The position numbers and the translations under genes were made by a program. 64,000 nt of DNA from Dipteris shenzhenensis (taxonomy: Eukaryota > Polypodiophyta > Polypodiopsida > Gleicheniales). Shown in pieces: positions 21,110 through 32,077 of the stretch; position 1 is the first letter of the stretch; every line of letters starts with the position of its first letter. A model generated the notes under the pieces. That model did not search any database. It was given only the letters and a program-made list of their open reading frames with translations, and was not told the DNA's origin. The stretch lies in assembly GCA_047967505.1 (NCBI GenBank), contig CM106539.1; one strand, 5' to 3'.

Positions 21110-21968
21110 GATAGTTGTGTTACTTCTTGGGTATGGATTGGACATGTTGTCCAAATATGGGATGATAGGCTGTAAGCCTATTTCAGTTCCTTTGGAGCAG
21201 AATGTGAAGTTGAGTGCAAATGCAGGTGAGCTTCTAGAAGAGCCTACTATGTACAGATGCATAGTAGGAAGTTTGATTTATATGACTATTACCAGGCCAG
21301 ATTTGAGCTATGCTGTTGGTTTGGTAAGTCAGTTTATGCAGGCTCCAAGGAAACCGCATTTGGATGCGGCTAGACGCATACTGAGGTATGTGAAGTCCAC
21401 ATTGTAGTATGAACTATTTTATGAGACTAGGGTTTAGATATAGTTGCATGGATACACTGATGTTAATTAGGCTGGTAGTATTTTCGATAGACGATCTACT
21501 AGTGGATATGTGTTCTCTTTTGGGAGTGCTGCAATCACTTGGAGTAGCAAGAAACATCCTATTGTTGCCTTGTCGAGCACAAAGGCTGAGTACAGGGGTG
21601 CATCAATGGCTGCATGTGAGGTAGCTTGGTTGCATAAGCTACTTTATTACATGCATCAATCTACAGATGGGCCAGTTGTCATTTATTGTGACAACATGAG
21701 CAGTATACACTTGGCAAATAACCCAGTCTATCATGCTAGAACAAAGCATATTGAGGTGTATTATCACTATGTGCCAGAGAAGGTTTTAGTCATTTTTATT
21801 GATCTAATTTATGTCAGCACAGAGAATCAGGTAGCTGACATATTCACGAAGGCATTAGGTGCAGAGAAGCTGCACAAGTTTAGAGACCTACTGGGTATGC
21901 AGAAATTGGGATTGAGCTCGAGGGGGAGTGCTGAGATATCGAGCTTCACTCGTGATATGCCAGGGTGA
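21110..21968 (+). pseudogene. Copia B RNase H and C-terminal region
   Basis: Frames 21117-21407 and 21510-21968 encode the connection (CKPISVPLEQNVKLS, YRCIVGSLIYMTITRPDLSY, ARRILRYVKST) and RNase H (FGSAAITWSSKKHPIVALSS, TKAEYRGASMAACEVAWL, YCDNMSSIHLANNPVYHART, KHIEVYYHYV, VADIFTKALGAEKLHKFRDL). The final codons run into the LTR. A frameshift region lies at 21408-21510. Confidence 0.85.
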
Positions 21969-22283
21969 TCGTCGTGCATTTATGTCACCGACTTGTTAGC
22001 TGCAGATGCGGTTGGTACACCGCTGATGAATAATAGCTAGATGACATCTATCTTTATGTACTCTAGTTAGTGGCTCAGTTAGTATGCCACCTTAGGTAGC
22101 TGAGTTTGGTTTGAGACCCACATATAGGGTTCACCTATTCTTTTGTATTAGAAGAGTTTTTTTGGCTTTCACAACTAAGAAGAGGAAAACTGTTTTCAGC
22201 CTCCACCTTTGTGTATATTCCTCCATTGTGTATGTGAGAAAGCTGCAAGTGAGACTCCTTCCTTCTCTCCCACTCTCTTCACA
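21929..22283 (+). mobile_element. 3' LTR of copia B (355 bp)
   Basis: Begins TGCTGAGATATCGAGC directly after the polypurine tract and ends CTCTTCACA. The same sequence occurs inverted at 23148-23501 at about 90% identity by eye, which fixes both ends. The base after it starts TGTTGGACCTATAAG, matching the terminus of the array element. Confidence 0.9.
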
Positions 22284-22322
22284 TGTTGGACCTATAAGAA
22301 TGTGGTAGGTGGGTCACACACA
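22284..22322 (+). mobile_element. 39-bp fragment of the array element terminus (plus orientation)
   Basis: TGTTGGACCTATAAGAATG and the following GTAGGTGGGTC plus CA repeats match the reverse complement of 30627-30660 and 32757-32790, the start of the terminal region of the RT/ORF1 element. In the array this sequence lies on the minus strand; here it is on the plus strand. TGTTG at 22284-22288 is the presumed target duplication. Confidence 0.75.
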
Positions 22323-23040
22323 CTTTTTTTTTGTGAGAAGAAATATTTTATTGTTGTAAAATAATTACATTCATAGTTACTTCAAAAGCGGAGTAACTAC
22401 TACTCAATTGAAAATCTCAGTATAAGCTATATATACATCATGATCAATCAAATGAGTCTGAAAGCAATCATAAAACGATTTCTACAGAGATCATTTGAAA
22501 AAAACAAAAGATGGAAAAGTAGGATCACCAAAGACTCTATGATATCTATCCATTCATAGAGTCCACAGTGCCCAGTAGCATACCCAGACAAAAAATAAAT
22601 GAAAACCCTGTCTAGTTAGATGAAAACCAAATAACCAGAAGAACCTGCCAAAAGTAATAGTAGGAAATCTCGCTTGAAGCCCCTATTAAATGAGAGCAAG
22701 GAAATCAAAAGTGTGTGGACAGTGCCAAATGATGTGAAGCACAGATTCAATAGAATGTAGACATTTGTGACAAACAATAAGAATGATTTTGTCACTCCCA
22801 ATATCTCTGAACACAGGCATACGATGTAATTTCTGTGACAACTTTTCAACGACCTATAGAACAGTGGTCGCATAGCAAAAACATGGCACTTTCCTGAGTG
22901 CCTGAGAAAAACATCCACCACCAAAACGGGCCCCGAAATGACCTCCTAGCATATACTACCCTCTCGTCACACCGTGAAAGACGTCCCAATCTAAGATAGT
23001 GCACTCTTGCACTTTTCGGCTGTGCTACCTGCAGAGATTT
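22323..23040 (-). mobile_element. 5'-truncated LINE tail with zf-RVT and poly(A)
   Basis: The T-run at 22325-22333 is the poly(A) on the minus strand. Within, in one minus frame, KLHRMPVFRDIGSDKI is followed by IVCHKCLHSIESVLHIIWHC, the CxxC...HxxxxC cluster of the zf-RVT domain at the end of plant LINE ORF2. Both this fragment and the LINE at 12960 include the start of zf-RVT and differ in sequence, so they are separate elements. The 5' end is near 23040, where copia leader sequence begins. Confidence 0.7.
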
Positions 23041-23135
23041 CTCCCAAGCTTGAAAAAAAAGGAAAGTAACACTGATCCTCTTACTAGGACACTGCGAACT
23101 TGGTTTGCTTTCTTGAGCTCCTTACCACGAACCGA

Positions 23136-23501
23136 GCTCTGATACCATGTGAAGAGACTAGGAGAGAAGGAAGCAATCTCACTTGCAACTTTCTCACATA
23201 CACAATGGGGGAATATACACAAAGGTGGAGGCTAAAAATAGTTTTCCTCTTCTTAGTTGTGAAAGCCAAAAAAACTCTTCTAGTACAAAAGAATAGGTGA
23301 AGCCTATATGTGGGTCTCAAACCAAACTCAGCTACCTAATGTGGCATACTAGCTGAGCCACTAACTAGAGTACATAAAGATAGTTGTCATCCTCTATTAT
23401 TCATGGGTGGTGTACCAACCGCATCTGCAGCTAACAAGTCGGTGACATAAATGCACAACGATCACCCTGGCATATCATGAGTGGAGCTTGATATCTCAAC
23501 A
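23136..23501 (-). mobile_element. Inverted copia B-family LTR (23148-23501) with primer-binding site
   Basis: On the minus strand the LTR starts TGTTGAGATATCAAGC and ends TCTTCACA (354 bp). It is followed by TGGTATCAGAGC (23147-23136), the primer site complementary to initiator tRNA-Met, and about 95 bp of leader (to about 23040). A primer site directly after an LTR makes this a 5' LTR. Its outer side is flanked by CAACA (23502-23506), the reverse complement of the TGTTG that follows the 3' LTR of copia B. Confidence 0.88.
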
Positions 23502-23559
23502 CAACACACAATCCAAGTGAGGGCAGTAAACTGCCCATCACTTTGGATTGGGTCAAATT

Positions 23560-26119
23560 ACTTCCCATAAAATACATATATAATTTAATTACTTCACTGA
23601 GTTGTGGATTGTGGAGGTGTATTTACCTAGCCACTTCTTCAACTATCGAAGGTCCAAGTCACATCTAGGAAACTCTTGCTGATAAAAATCTTCTCACAAG
23701 TCTTCTACTTTTAGAATCCATTCCTTTTAGAGTTCCCGATCAATTTCTTAATGCAGCTGCCCAAAGGCATTGAAATCCTCTTTCTCATTATAGAGTATGG
23801 GCATAACTTTGGAAAGGATTATTTTCTCAGAGAATGATAGGGGTCAGTTACTATCAGCCCAGATGAACTTACATATTGGGTAGTCCAAGGACTCAATTTT
23901 ATCATATTTATTCATCACTACTATTCCATTGCTTTTATTGGCAACAATAATGGACATGCTCAAACAATTGGCTCTTACTCCTCTAGCAATACCATCCTCT
24001 CCAATTTGTACATCCACAACAGTGTCTTTTATTTCCAAGAATTGGAGGGGGTAAATCCATAGTGGGTCTATCTCATCATTCTCTTGCATTTTGTAAAACT
24101 CCTTCGAGGAATGCACATTGATAACAATATGTCATCGATATATCTAAATGGGTGTTTGAATTTGGATAATCTCTCCCAATCCTTATTCTTCCACAATTTC
24201 TTAATGACGTTAAGCTCAAACCAATGTAAATATAGATTACACCATAAGGGTGAGCAGGAAAATCCCATGGGTATGCCTAAGATTTGTTTATATACTTGCT
24301 CTTCTAATGTCAAGTGCATGTTTTCCAAGAGCCACATATTGATCATAATACATTCATGTTCTGACTAGGATATCATAGTTTTACTTCATCTATCACTCCA
24401 TGAGGCTTTTTTCCTATTCTAGTTTAGGTTCAGATAGCTCTTTCCATTTACTCCATAGGCCATGCTGATCACTTCTGATATCACTTTCTTCAACCCATAT
24501 TTCCCATCCAAAGGGATATTTTCATAACATTTACCTATATCTTCAGTGAAGACCCATTGGATACTTTGTGGTAAATTCAATTTCACCTCGTATATGGAAC
24601 TGACAATCCAAAATGCACTCACTATAATAACGCCTTCAATTCAATTTGCTCTTGGAGATCCTAGATGAATTCATGATGGGATCCAAACATGCTTGTAATG
24701 CAAAAGTAATTAATGATGCCAATTCTAAGAATATACAAAGGTGTGCATTAGTAATCCATTTGAAAGTGTTTTTGTGAGCTTTGAAAGTAGCCATTAGATA
24801 TGGCAAATGATAAGAATCTAGAGTAATATTCAAGTTAAAGTTTTGAATATCTTTGCAGTCGGTCTAAGATGTCTGGGTTATCCACTCTCGCGAAGTCCCT
24901 GCTAGATACCCTTAATACTGCTTGGTCATAAATGAACTTCTTACAAATATATGTTGGAGTCGAAGCTGACTTATTTGTAAAAGTAATAAGGAGGGATCTT
25001 GTTAGTCTCCTCACTTCCTTCATTACAAACGACATCTTTAAGGGATCCCTACTTCGCACAATGTTTAGTTTCTTTCTCTCCACTAGTTTTTCCAAATAGT
25101 TACTACAAAATAATCCAAATTCCCTCTCCATTGGGTTCAATATTTCCAACAACTCGGGATAAAGTGTGATCACTTGGTTCCAGATCATATATAACACATT
25201 AGTGTCCCATGAATGCTTAACTATTTTCTAGGGATATGTGCTAATCCCTTCTTCAAATATTCCTTTAATGTGTTCTCAATCACAATTTCATTATCAATGG
25301 TACACACATGTCCCCATTCTATTTTAATGAATTTTCTAAAAGTACTATTTTCACACTAACAAATAATCTCCTACCCATCTCTGAATACTATCCCAGGTTT
25401 ACACAATAAAGATGCTAAATTCTCGAAGAACTGCCTAGCAATGTTAGTATCTTTTATGGAGTCAATCACATTATCCATCTTATGCTGATAGAGAAAGTCT
25501 ATAAAAAGTTTTTTAATTGAGAACATCTCAAGTAGAGGATTATCAAATAATGCATGCATGAAGATGCTAGATTTCTTTTCTTTACTCAACAGAATTCTCC
25601 TATTATGTGGCAACAGCACAATACTTCTCAACCGAACATCACATACCTGCCATCAATCAATCCTTGTCATCATAGAGCAGATGTCATACAAGAAGATTCT
25701 TGTTCTATGTATTAGTGTATGACATGGTCTTACCCCCTCTCAAGATCTTTGATGGCCGTACCTGGGATTTCGAGCTATCAAAATGTACTGAACTCTCTGT
25801 TGAGGGTCACCATTCAATCATGTTACGGGAATAGTGGTCTCTAGGTGAGTAGTATGATGTGCATCCCCATCCGCTGGTATATCCGATGCGTCCTACTGAT
25901 CTCCCTTTAGCTCGAGATCCATATGCTAGATCTAGCGAGTAGTGTCTCCGGGGACCGTAGCGTGAGTTCCCCATATGACATTACTCCTGGTGATGGTTGG
26001 GGTAATAAAGGAGCAAGGGTGTTCTTCTCCAGATTCTTCACAGCTAATAAAACTAGCTCCCTTATGTAGTGAAATGTGAGAGAAGCCTTGCAGAATATAA
26101 CCATATCACTAGCCTTCAT
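23560..26119 (-). pseudogene. Unit I reverse transcriptase gene (PLE-like), broken
   Basis: The most complete gene order. From the N-terminus (26119): MKASDMVIFCKASLTFHY and the Arg/Ser-rich extension; LLPHNRRILLSKEKKSS (about 25620); a stop after FRDG; EWGHVCTIDNEIVIENTL; the TNKSASTPTYICKKFIYDQ segment; LPYLMATFKAHKN (PLE-type K..HK block); EDIGKCYENIPLDGKYG (motif A); LEEQVYKQILGIPMGFSCSP (motif B'); FRYIDDILL (motif C, near 24135); then FLEIKDTVVDVQIGEDG and the thumb-like FSEKIILSKVMPILYNEKED. I infer a Penelope-like RT because DKxx, K..HK, D..[CY]xxIP, QxxGxPMGxxxSP and RYxDD occur in the order and spacing of that family. At least eight frame breaks. No GIY-YIG motif seen after RT. Confidence 0.65.
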
Positions 26120-26340
26120 AGATCAAGAAATCAAGATAATTAGTAACTTCATTTTCTTGTGTTAAGTGTGCTAAAATGCATCAATAAATGGCAATACATA
26201 ATACATGCCTTCATGAATAAAAGGAAGGAGTTGAAGGCAGCTTTCAGTAGCAACTTCAAATCTATTGTTTGTAATTGCAGGAATTACACCCCTTTCCCAT
26301 GTAATTCTCCAAAGTCCCTTAAATCCCAAGTCCTACTGTT
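26120..26340 (-). other. Unit I leader before RT joined to untranslated block
   Basis: The leader that carries the WDLVYAAQF-type frame in other units is cut near 26250 (after GCAGCTTTCAGTAG) and joined directly to the 5' untranslated block. ORF1 is therefore deleted at this point. Confidence 0.55.
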
Positions 26341-26840
26341 CCCCACATAACTGGATCCGAGAATATTATAAATCATTACATTGGCCTTGTTGGAAGTAAA
26401 GATTCCATAGGTGTCCCAATTCATTCATTAGTAGTCCTTCTTTTTTCCAAAAATTCCATACAATCAGTTCTGATGGAAGGTGGTAAGATAAAAATTACTG
26501 TTTCGCCCAAAAACGTGCATAATCACAACAATAGCTAGAGATCATTGAGTTGTCTCAAAATTCCATGTTTATGGTATGTATACCCATACAAAGGACAATC
26601 TACTCCCAAAATTCTTAGTATTAGCCAAAAGTTGTAAACAAAAAATCAACTAATATCATAGGATGGATGATTATATGCATCTATCCATTCCGCCGGTAGT
26701 ATATAGTATGCCAGTATCATCTTCACAAACCTTCATCAGCAAATCTGGTTGAGAAGTGTGCCAACTCACCCGCATCCATCCACAAAAAGGCGAGTTAAAA
26801 CAAGGACCTATTAATGTGGGACTGTAGGCCTCCATGCTGG
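26341..26840 (-). other. Untranslated block, collinear orientation, unit I
   Basis: Minus-strand copy of the non-coding block that precedes ORF1. On its right it runs smoothly into the terminal region (ACTGTAGGCCTCCATGCTGG, 26821-26840), showing the undisturbed join that is broken by the inversion in later units. Confidence 0.6.
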
Positions 26841-27228
26841 CACATAGTTGTTATCCATGTCCCCCAACTTGACTTGTAATATTTCATCTTTTAGCACTTG
26901 TTGAACTCCCAAACATATTCTATAAATGGTAATAATACAAGATAAAAAATAATAACCAGTAAGTGGTAGTAATCATTCCTTTTAATAAATATAACAAATA
27001 AGAGTGACTCGTGAAGAATGAATGGCATATACATATCTTATAGACTTATATCGAGCATATAGGACCCTTACCATCCTTGGAGGCGATATGACTTGTCTGT
27101 CGTGTCTCCAAAGAGTATAACCATGCCGTCGGTTATTGCTCGAGGCTCTGTGTCACAGCATAAATTACCAGCGATTGACATCCTAGCTCTCGGCTCTCAT
27201 AGGGCATGCATCTCACCCTCAACAAGAA
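26841..27228 (-). other. Terminal region fragment, unit I
   Basis: About 390 bp of the terminal region (AGTTGTTATCCATGTCCCC to GGGCATGCATCTCACCCTC). It ends at a junction with a 40-bp inverted scrap of the RT N-terminal extension (27226-27268). Confidence 0.55.
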
Positions 27229-27268
27229 TCTTCCTATACGACATGTGCTCTATGATGACAAGGAGGGA

Positions 27269-27783
27269 ACATGAGTTGATCTGAGAATATTGTCTCGTGT
27301 ACATCCTCTGATAGACCCTCAAGATCACAGAAACTATGCTGTGTTGTGTTGGAAGAGGACCCTTTTGGTAAAGGAAAGCATTTCAGGCCCAAACTATCCA
27401 GGGACAAAGGTCTCGCTGGGGGAGGCAAATTGGAAGAGCTCGCTCATTGTTTCACGAGACTTCTCTGCAAATTCCACCAAAGCAATATTCTCTTCCTCCA
27501 TTAATTGGTCCAAAGACAAAGATAGCTGATTGATCACCTCCAAAATTTTATTTGTATTGCCCTTTCTAATATTTTGCACCGATCATTGATGGACAATTGC
27601 ATAACCAGTAGTTTATTCGACTCAGGTTGCTCTTTGATTTCCTGCATATCTATGGTAACGATTCTGTCATGGACTCTTTTATTCAGCATAGTCATAATGG
27701 CTTGGCATCCAAGTGATGGGGTAGGTAGCGGAACCACATACCCAAGAGCCATCAAATCCTTGTGCCACAAAGAGGCCTGCTAA
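27269..27783 (-). pseudogene. Unit I ORF1 N-terminal half (collinear, minus strand)
   Basis: Frames 27770-27534 and 27579-27394 encode MWHKDLMALGYV, LGCQAIMTMLNKRVHDRIV, HPESNKLLVM and LSLSLDQLMEEENIALVEFA, with a frameshift near 27560. Further on come the remains of DSLGLKCFPLPKG and LEGLSED. The C-terminal half is missing. Since RT of the same unit is also minus, this is one of the collinear copies. Confidence 0.55.
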
Positions 27784-27799
27784 TTAAAGCCAAGTCCAA

Positions 27800-28555
27800 C
27801 CAATAGTCATGAAATTTTTCTTACCTCACAATGGTTAGGCTAGTAGTGTGTGTTTCAACCTACATTTCTACTACTCTTTATCATAATCTCAATCCAACAT
27901 CCTTGATATACTTTAAAGTCTTTGAATCAATCATTTCATTAGTTCATTAAACAACTTCAAATCTACTGTTTGTAATTGCAGGAATTACACCCCTTTCCCA
28001 TGTAATTCTCCAAAGTCCCTTAAATCCCAAGTCCTACTGTTCCCCACATAACTAGATCAGAGAATATTGTAAATTATTATATTGGCCTTGCTGGAAGTAA
28101 AGATTCCATAATATTAGCAACTCAATATAAGTTGGAAGGGGACTACAAGGTGTCCGAATTCATTCATTAGCAGTCCTTTTTTCCAAAAATCCCATACAAG
28201 GTGGTAAGATAAAAATTACTGTTCTACCCAAAAACTTGCATAATCACTGCAGTAGCTAGAGATCACTGAGTTGTCTTAAAATTCCATGTTTATGGTATGT
28301 ATACCCATACAAAGGACAATCTACTCCCAAAATTCTTAGTATTAGCCAAAAGTTGTAAACAAAAAATCAACTAATATCATGGGATGGATGATTATATGCA
28401 TCTATCCATTCCGCCGGTGTATATGGTGTGCTAGTATTATCTTCAAAAACCTTCATTAGCAAATCTGGTTGAGAAGTGTGCCAACTCACCCACATCCATC
28501 CACAAAAAAGGCAAGTTAGAACAAGGACATTTTAATGTGGGACTGTAGGCCTCCA
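27800..28555 (-). other. Untranslated block, collinear orientation, second copy
   Basis: Non-coding, AT-rich block upstream of ORF1, complete from GTGTGTTTCAACCTACATTT (27847) to GGGACTGTAGGCCTCCATG (28540). It joins the full terminal region directly. No conserved frame. Confidence 0.6.
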
Positions 28556-30660
28556 TGTTAGCACACAGTTGTTATCCATGTCCCCCAACTTGACTTGCAA
28601 TATTTCATATTTTGGCACTTGTTGAACTCCCAAACATATTTCGTAAATGGTAAAATACAATATAAAAAATAATAACTAGTAAGTGGCACTAATCATTCCT
28701 TTTAATAAATATAACAAATAAGAGTGACTCGTAAAGAACAAATGGCATATACATATCTTATAGACATGTACCGAGTGTATAGGATCCTTACAATCCTTGG
28801 AGGTGATACGACTTGTCTGTCGTGTCTCCAAACAGTATAACCATGCCGTTGGTTACTACTCGAGGCTCTGTGTCCTCGCATAAATTGCCAGTGATTGACA
28901 TCCTAGCTCTTGGCTCTCATAGGGCATGCATCTCGCCCTCAACCATTATAGAGCTACTCGTCTGACCTAATCTCGACTGAACGTCCATACGACTAGATCA
29001 ACTTGTATGGCTTTACGTTAGGGACATCACATTTCCATCACGCTAGGTCTGCCACTCCTATGGAGTATCTAGGGATTGCCTTTGCTTCCTTGTATCCCAC
29101 CGGGGTATTCAGCAAATCGTCAGTCAATTGGGCACTCCAGAATTACTGTCCAACCCTCAGTGTTCTACCCATTCATATATAGAGTACTAGCGTATCGTAA
29201 GGGAACATGAGAAGTTATGCATGGAGGAGCCCGTTCTAGCTAGCATTCCCTGCCTCGCTCCATACGTTAGACGTGCAATAAAACAAAAGGGATGGATCTG
29301 TCAATGAAGTCTCTGCTTGGTAAACGATGGGGAAGCTCACTGCCATTTGGCTAGCATATCCTTGCTCCCCCTCCAAGACTAAGCTATTGCTAGCGGTGCA
29401 GCTCAAAATAAGAACGTCTCCTATTCTTTCGCTCTTTCAAATAAAACACACGATATTTAGATCGTGGGTCGTGTTCTGGCTCTTGCAATCTCGAGTATTT
29501 CCAGGTCATAACTCACCCGTGCTCCTTTCATTTCTAAACTTGTACACACTTTTGGGAGTCCTCCAGCAACTCCCTGAACTTTTTCAGTGCCCTAACTTCC
29601 TTTTTTGTGTGTGCTTCCCTTCCTCTTCTCGTCAGTTAGTCTTTGAATGGTGAGTATTTTGCTACTCAATGCTAGTCTTGCCTTTGGAATCCGTAAACTA
29701 TGAGGGATGGGGAACTTACTCCAACCAAGGAGGTCCCTTGGTACTCTTCACCATTAAGTTCTGGCTACTGCAATTCCTTATCTCAGTCAAGGCGAATCCC
29801 TGGCTGCAATCTCACATATTGTCATGGTGTGGTATCTAGTGGAGTGTAATCAATTCCCTATCATCCATATCTACAACGGTCAGGTGGAGTAGGGACTCCT
29901 ACTCGTGTAAAGTTTACATTTCTATGTTCCCTCCTATCTATTATTTTGCATTTTTTCTTTTGATCCTTTGGATCATACGGATAACTATGTCTATCCATAG
30001 GTTTCTATTAGGTTTCCATGGTATAGTCGATGTTAACTTCTGACTCCAAGGTATAGTCTACCGTATATTTTGTGGAATATGTTATGGTTCCAGAGATAAC
30101 AATATGCACCACCCTTCATGGATATCTACCTCCCGTATAATTATGGTATATTCCCTTATCCATGGTGGTCCTTCTAGTAGTGTATAGACCATTACCATTA
30201 ATTAAAATGCCAAAAGATAACGAGCTAATACATATCCATATAAGCTTCCCTTAATACATCTATCTTTCTCAAAGAGTACTCCTACAATATAGTATTGTAT
30301 CATACATTATATATAATCTCGATTATCATGGTCGAGAATTGTAAACACATATATTAAAGACAACTATGGAAGTATCCTTAGTAAAAAAGTGCTAGCAATC
30401 TCTCCTTGATTTTAGTATAACTATGTCAACTATTCCTGACTAAACTTAATCTCCTTGTCCAATCATCCACTTTACCATGTTCCGGTAAGTAATCCATTAT
30501 TTTTCTTTCTCATTCTTACTCTATAATATTGACTCGCATCGATACAGATCTCCATATGCTTAATTGAGGTGTAGATTGACACATCCTACAATGGGAGGAT
30601 GTGTGTGTGTGTGTGTGTGTGTGTGTGAGACCCACCTACTACATTCGCGTAGGTCCAACA
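28556..30660 (-). repeat. Terminal region (LTR-like), most complete copy
   Basis: Read on the minus strand it begins TGTTGGACCTACGCGAATG at 30660, directly after the end of the next RT unit (…CTTGGATTATG). It has a CA/GT microsatellite (30601-30627) next to an inverted GATGTGTnnn/…CACATC pair. It runs about 2.1 kb to the untranslated block. Only short frames occur. Parts recur at 26841, 32050, 38508, 42581, 49537 and 63759. I infer a long terminal or pseudo-LTR region of the element; no polypurine tract or tRNA primer site was seen at its edge, which argues against an ordinary LTR retrotransposon. Confidence 0.5.
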
Positions 30661-32077
30661 CATAATCCAAGTGAGGGCAGTAAGCTGCCCATCACTTTGG
30701 ATTGGGTAGGATTACTGCCCATAAAATACATATAAAATTTTAATTACTTCACTGAGTTGTGGATTCTGGAGGTGTATTTACCTAGTCACTTCTTCAATTT
30801 TTGGAGGTCTAAGTCGCATCCAGGGAACTCTTGCTGTTGTAAAAATCTTCTCACAAGTCTTCTACTTTTAGAACCCATTCCTTTCAAAGTTCCTGATCAA
30901 TTTCTTAATGCAACTACCCAAAGGCATTGAAATCCTCTTTCTCATTATAGAGTACAGGCATAAGTTGGGAAATGATTATTTTCTCGGAGAATGATAGGGG
31001 TCAGTTACTATCAGCCCAGATGAACTTACATATCGGGTATTCTAGGGACTCAGTTTTATCATATTTGTTCATCATTGCTATTCCATTGCTTTTATTGGCA
31101 ATAGTAATGGGCATACTCAAAAAATTGGCTCTTACTCCTTTAGTAATACCATCCTCTCCAATTTGTACATCCACAGTAGTGTCTTTTATTTCCAAGAATT
31201 GGAGGGGGTAAATCCATAGTGGGTCTATCTCATCATTCTCCTATATTTTAAAAAACTCCTTTGGGGACTCCACATTGATTAACAATATGTCATCCATATA
31301 TCTAAATGGGTGTTCGAATTTGGATAATCTCTCCCAATCCTTATTCTTCCACAATTTCTTAATGAGGTTAAGCTCAAACCAATGTAAATATAGATTACAC
31401 CAAAAGGGTGAGTAGGAAAATCCCATGGGTATGCATGAGATTTGTTTATATACTTGCTCTTCTAATCTCAAGTGCATGTTTTCCAAGAGCCACATATTGA
31501 TCATAATGCATTCATGTTCCGACCAGGATATCATAGTTTTACTTCGCCTATTACTCCATGAGGCTTTTTTCCTATTCCAGTTTAGGTTCAGATACCTCTT
31601 TCCCTTTCCTCCATAGGCCATGCTGGTGACTTCTGATGTCACTTTCTTCAACCCATATTTCCCATCCAAAGTGATATTTTCATAACATTTACCTATATCT
31701 GGAGTGAAGACCGATTGGATACTTTGTGGTAAATTCAATTTCACCTCGTATATGGAACTGACAATCCAAAATGCACTCACTATAATGTTGGCCTCCAATT
31801 CAATCTGCTCTTGGAGATCCCTAGATGAATTCATGATGGGATCCAAACATGCTTGTAATGCAAAAGTAATTAATGATGCCAATTCTGAGAATATACAAAG
31901 GTGTGCATTAGTAATCCATCGGAAAGTGTTTTTGTGAGCTTTGAAAGTAGCCATTAGATATGGCAAAGTATGAGAATCCAGAGTAATATTCAAGTTAAAG
32001 TTTTGAATATCTTTTTCCAATTGGTCTAAGGTGTTTGCCCCTGCTCGATACCCTATAATTTTTTCCCTATGATCCAT
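30661..32077 (-). pseudogene. Unit II reverse transcriptase, best preserved palm (31241-32077)
   Basis: The longest uninterrupted RT frame of the array: 278 codons from 32077 to 31241. Residues 1-20 come from the junction with the terminal region. Then LPYLMATFKAHKN and ITNAHLCIFSELASLITFAL (fingers-like), TPDIGKCYENITLDGKYG with motif-A Asp at 127, SWSEHECIMINMWLLENMHL, YKQISCIPMGFSYSPFW (motif B'), and FRYMDDILLIN with the catalytic pair at 262-263. After a stop at 31241 the frame resumes as FLEIKDTTVDVQIGEDGITK (31195-31001). The N-terminal third of the gene is replaced by terminal-region sequence at about 32045. It keeps the three Asp residues but lacks the upstream domain. Confidence 0.65.

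Larger units (their letters stand above)
17440..22283 (+). mobile_element. Copia B: Ty1/copia element with 3' LTR, lacking 5' LTR and integrase C-terminus
   Basis: Order on the plus strand: gag (17506), zinc knuckle, protease, integrase N-terminal and core part, RT, RNase H, polypurine tract (GCTCGAGGGGGAG, 21916-21928) and 3' LTR (21929-22283). The expected 5' LTR is not upstream; gag follows LINE sequence. An inverted LTR with primer site of the same family lies at 23136-23501 and is probably the other end of this insertion. Confidence 0.88.

Noticed and set aside
23136-23147. tRNA gene
   Set aside because: Only the 12 bases complementary to the 3' end of initiator tRNA-Met are present, next to an LTR; this is a primer-binding site. 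The same holds for 8376-8387 and 63560-63571.
31241-32077. Telomerase reverse transcriptase
   Set aside because: No TERT-specific T motif or TEN/TRBD regions; motif A and B' spacing fits a retroelement RT, and the gene is repeated and broken.
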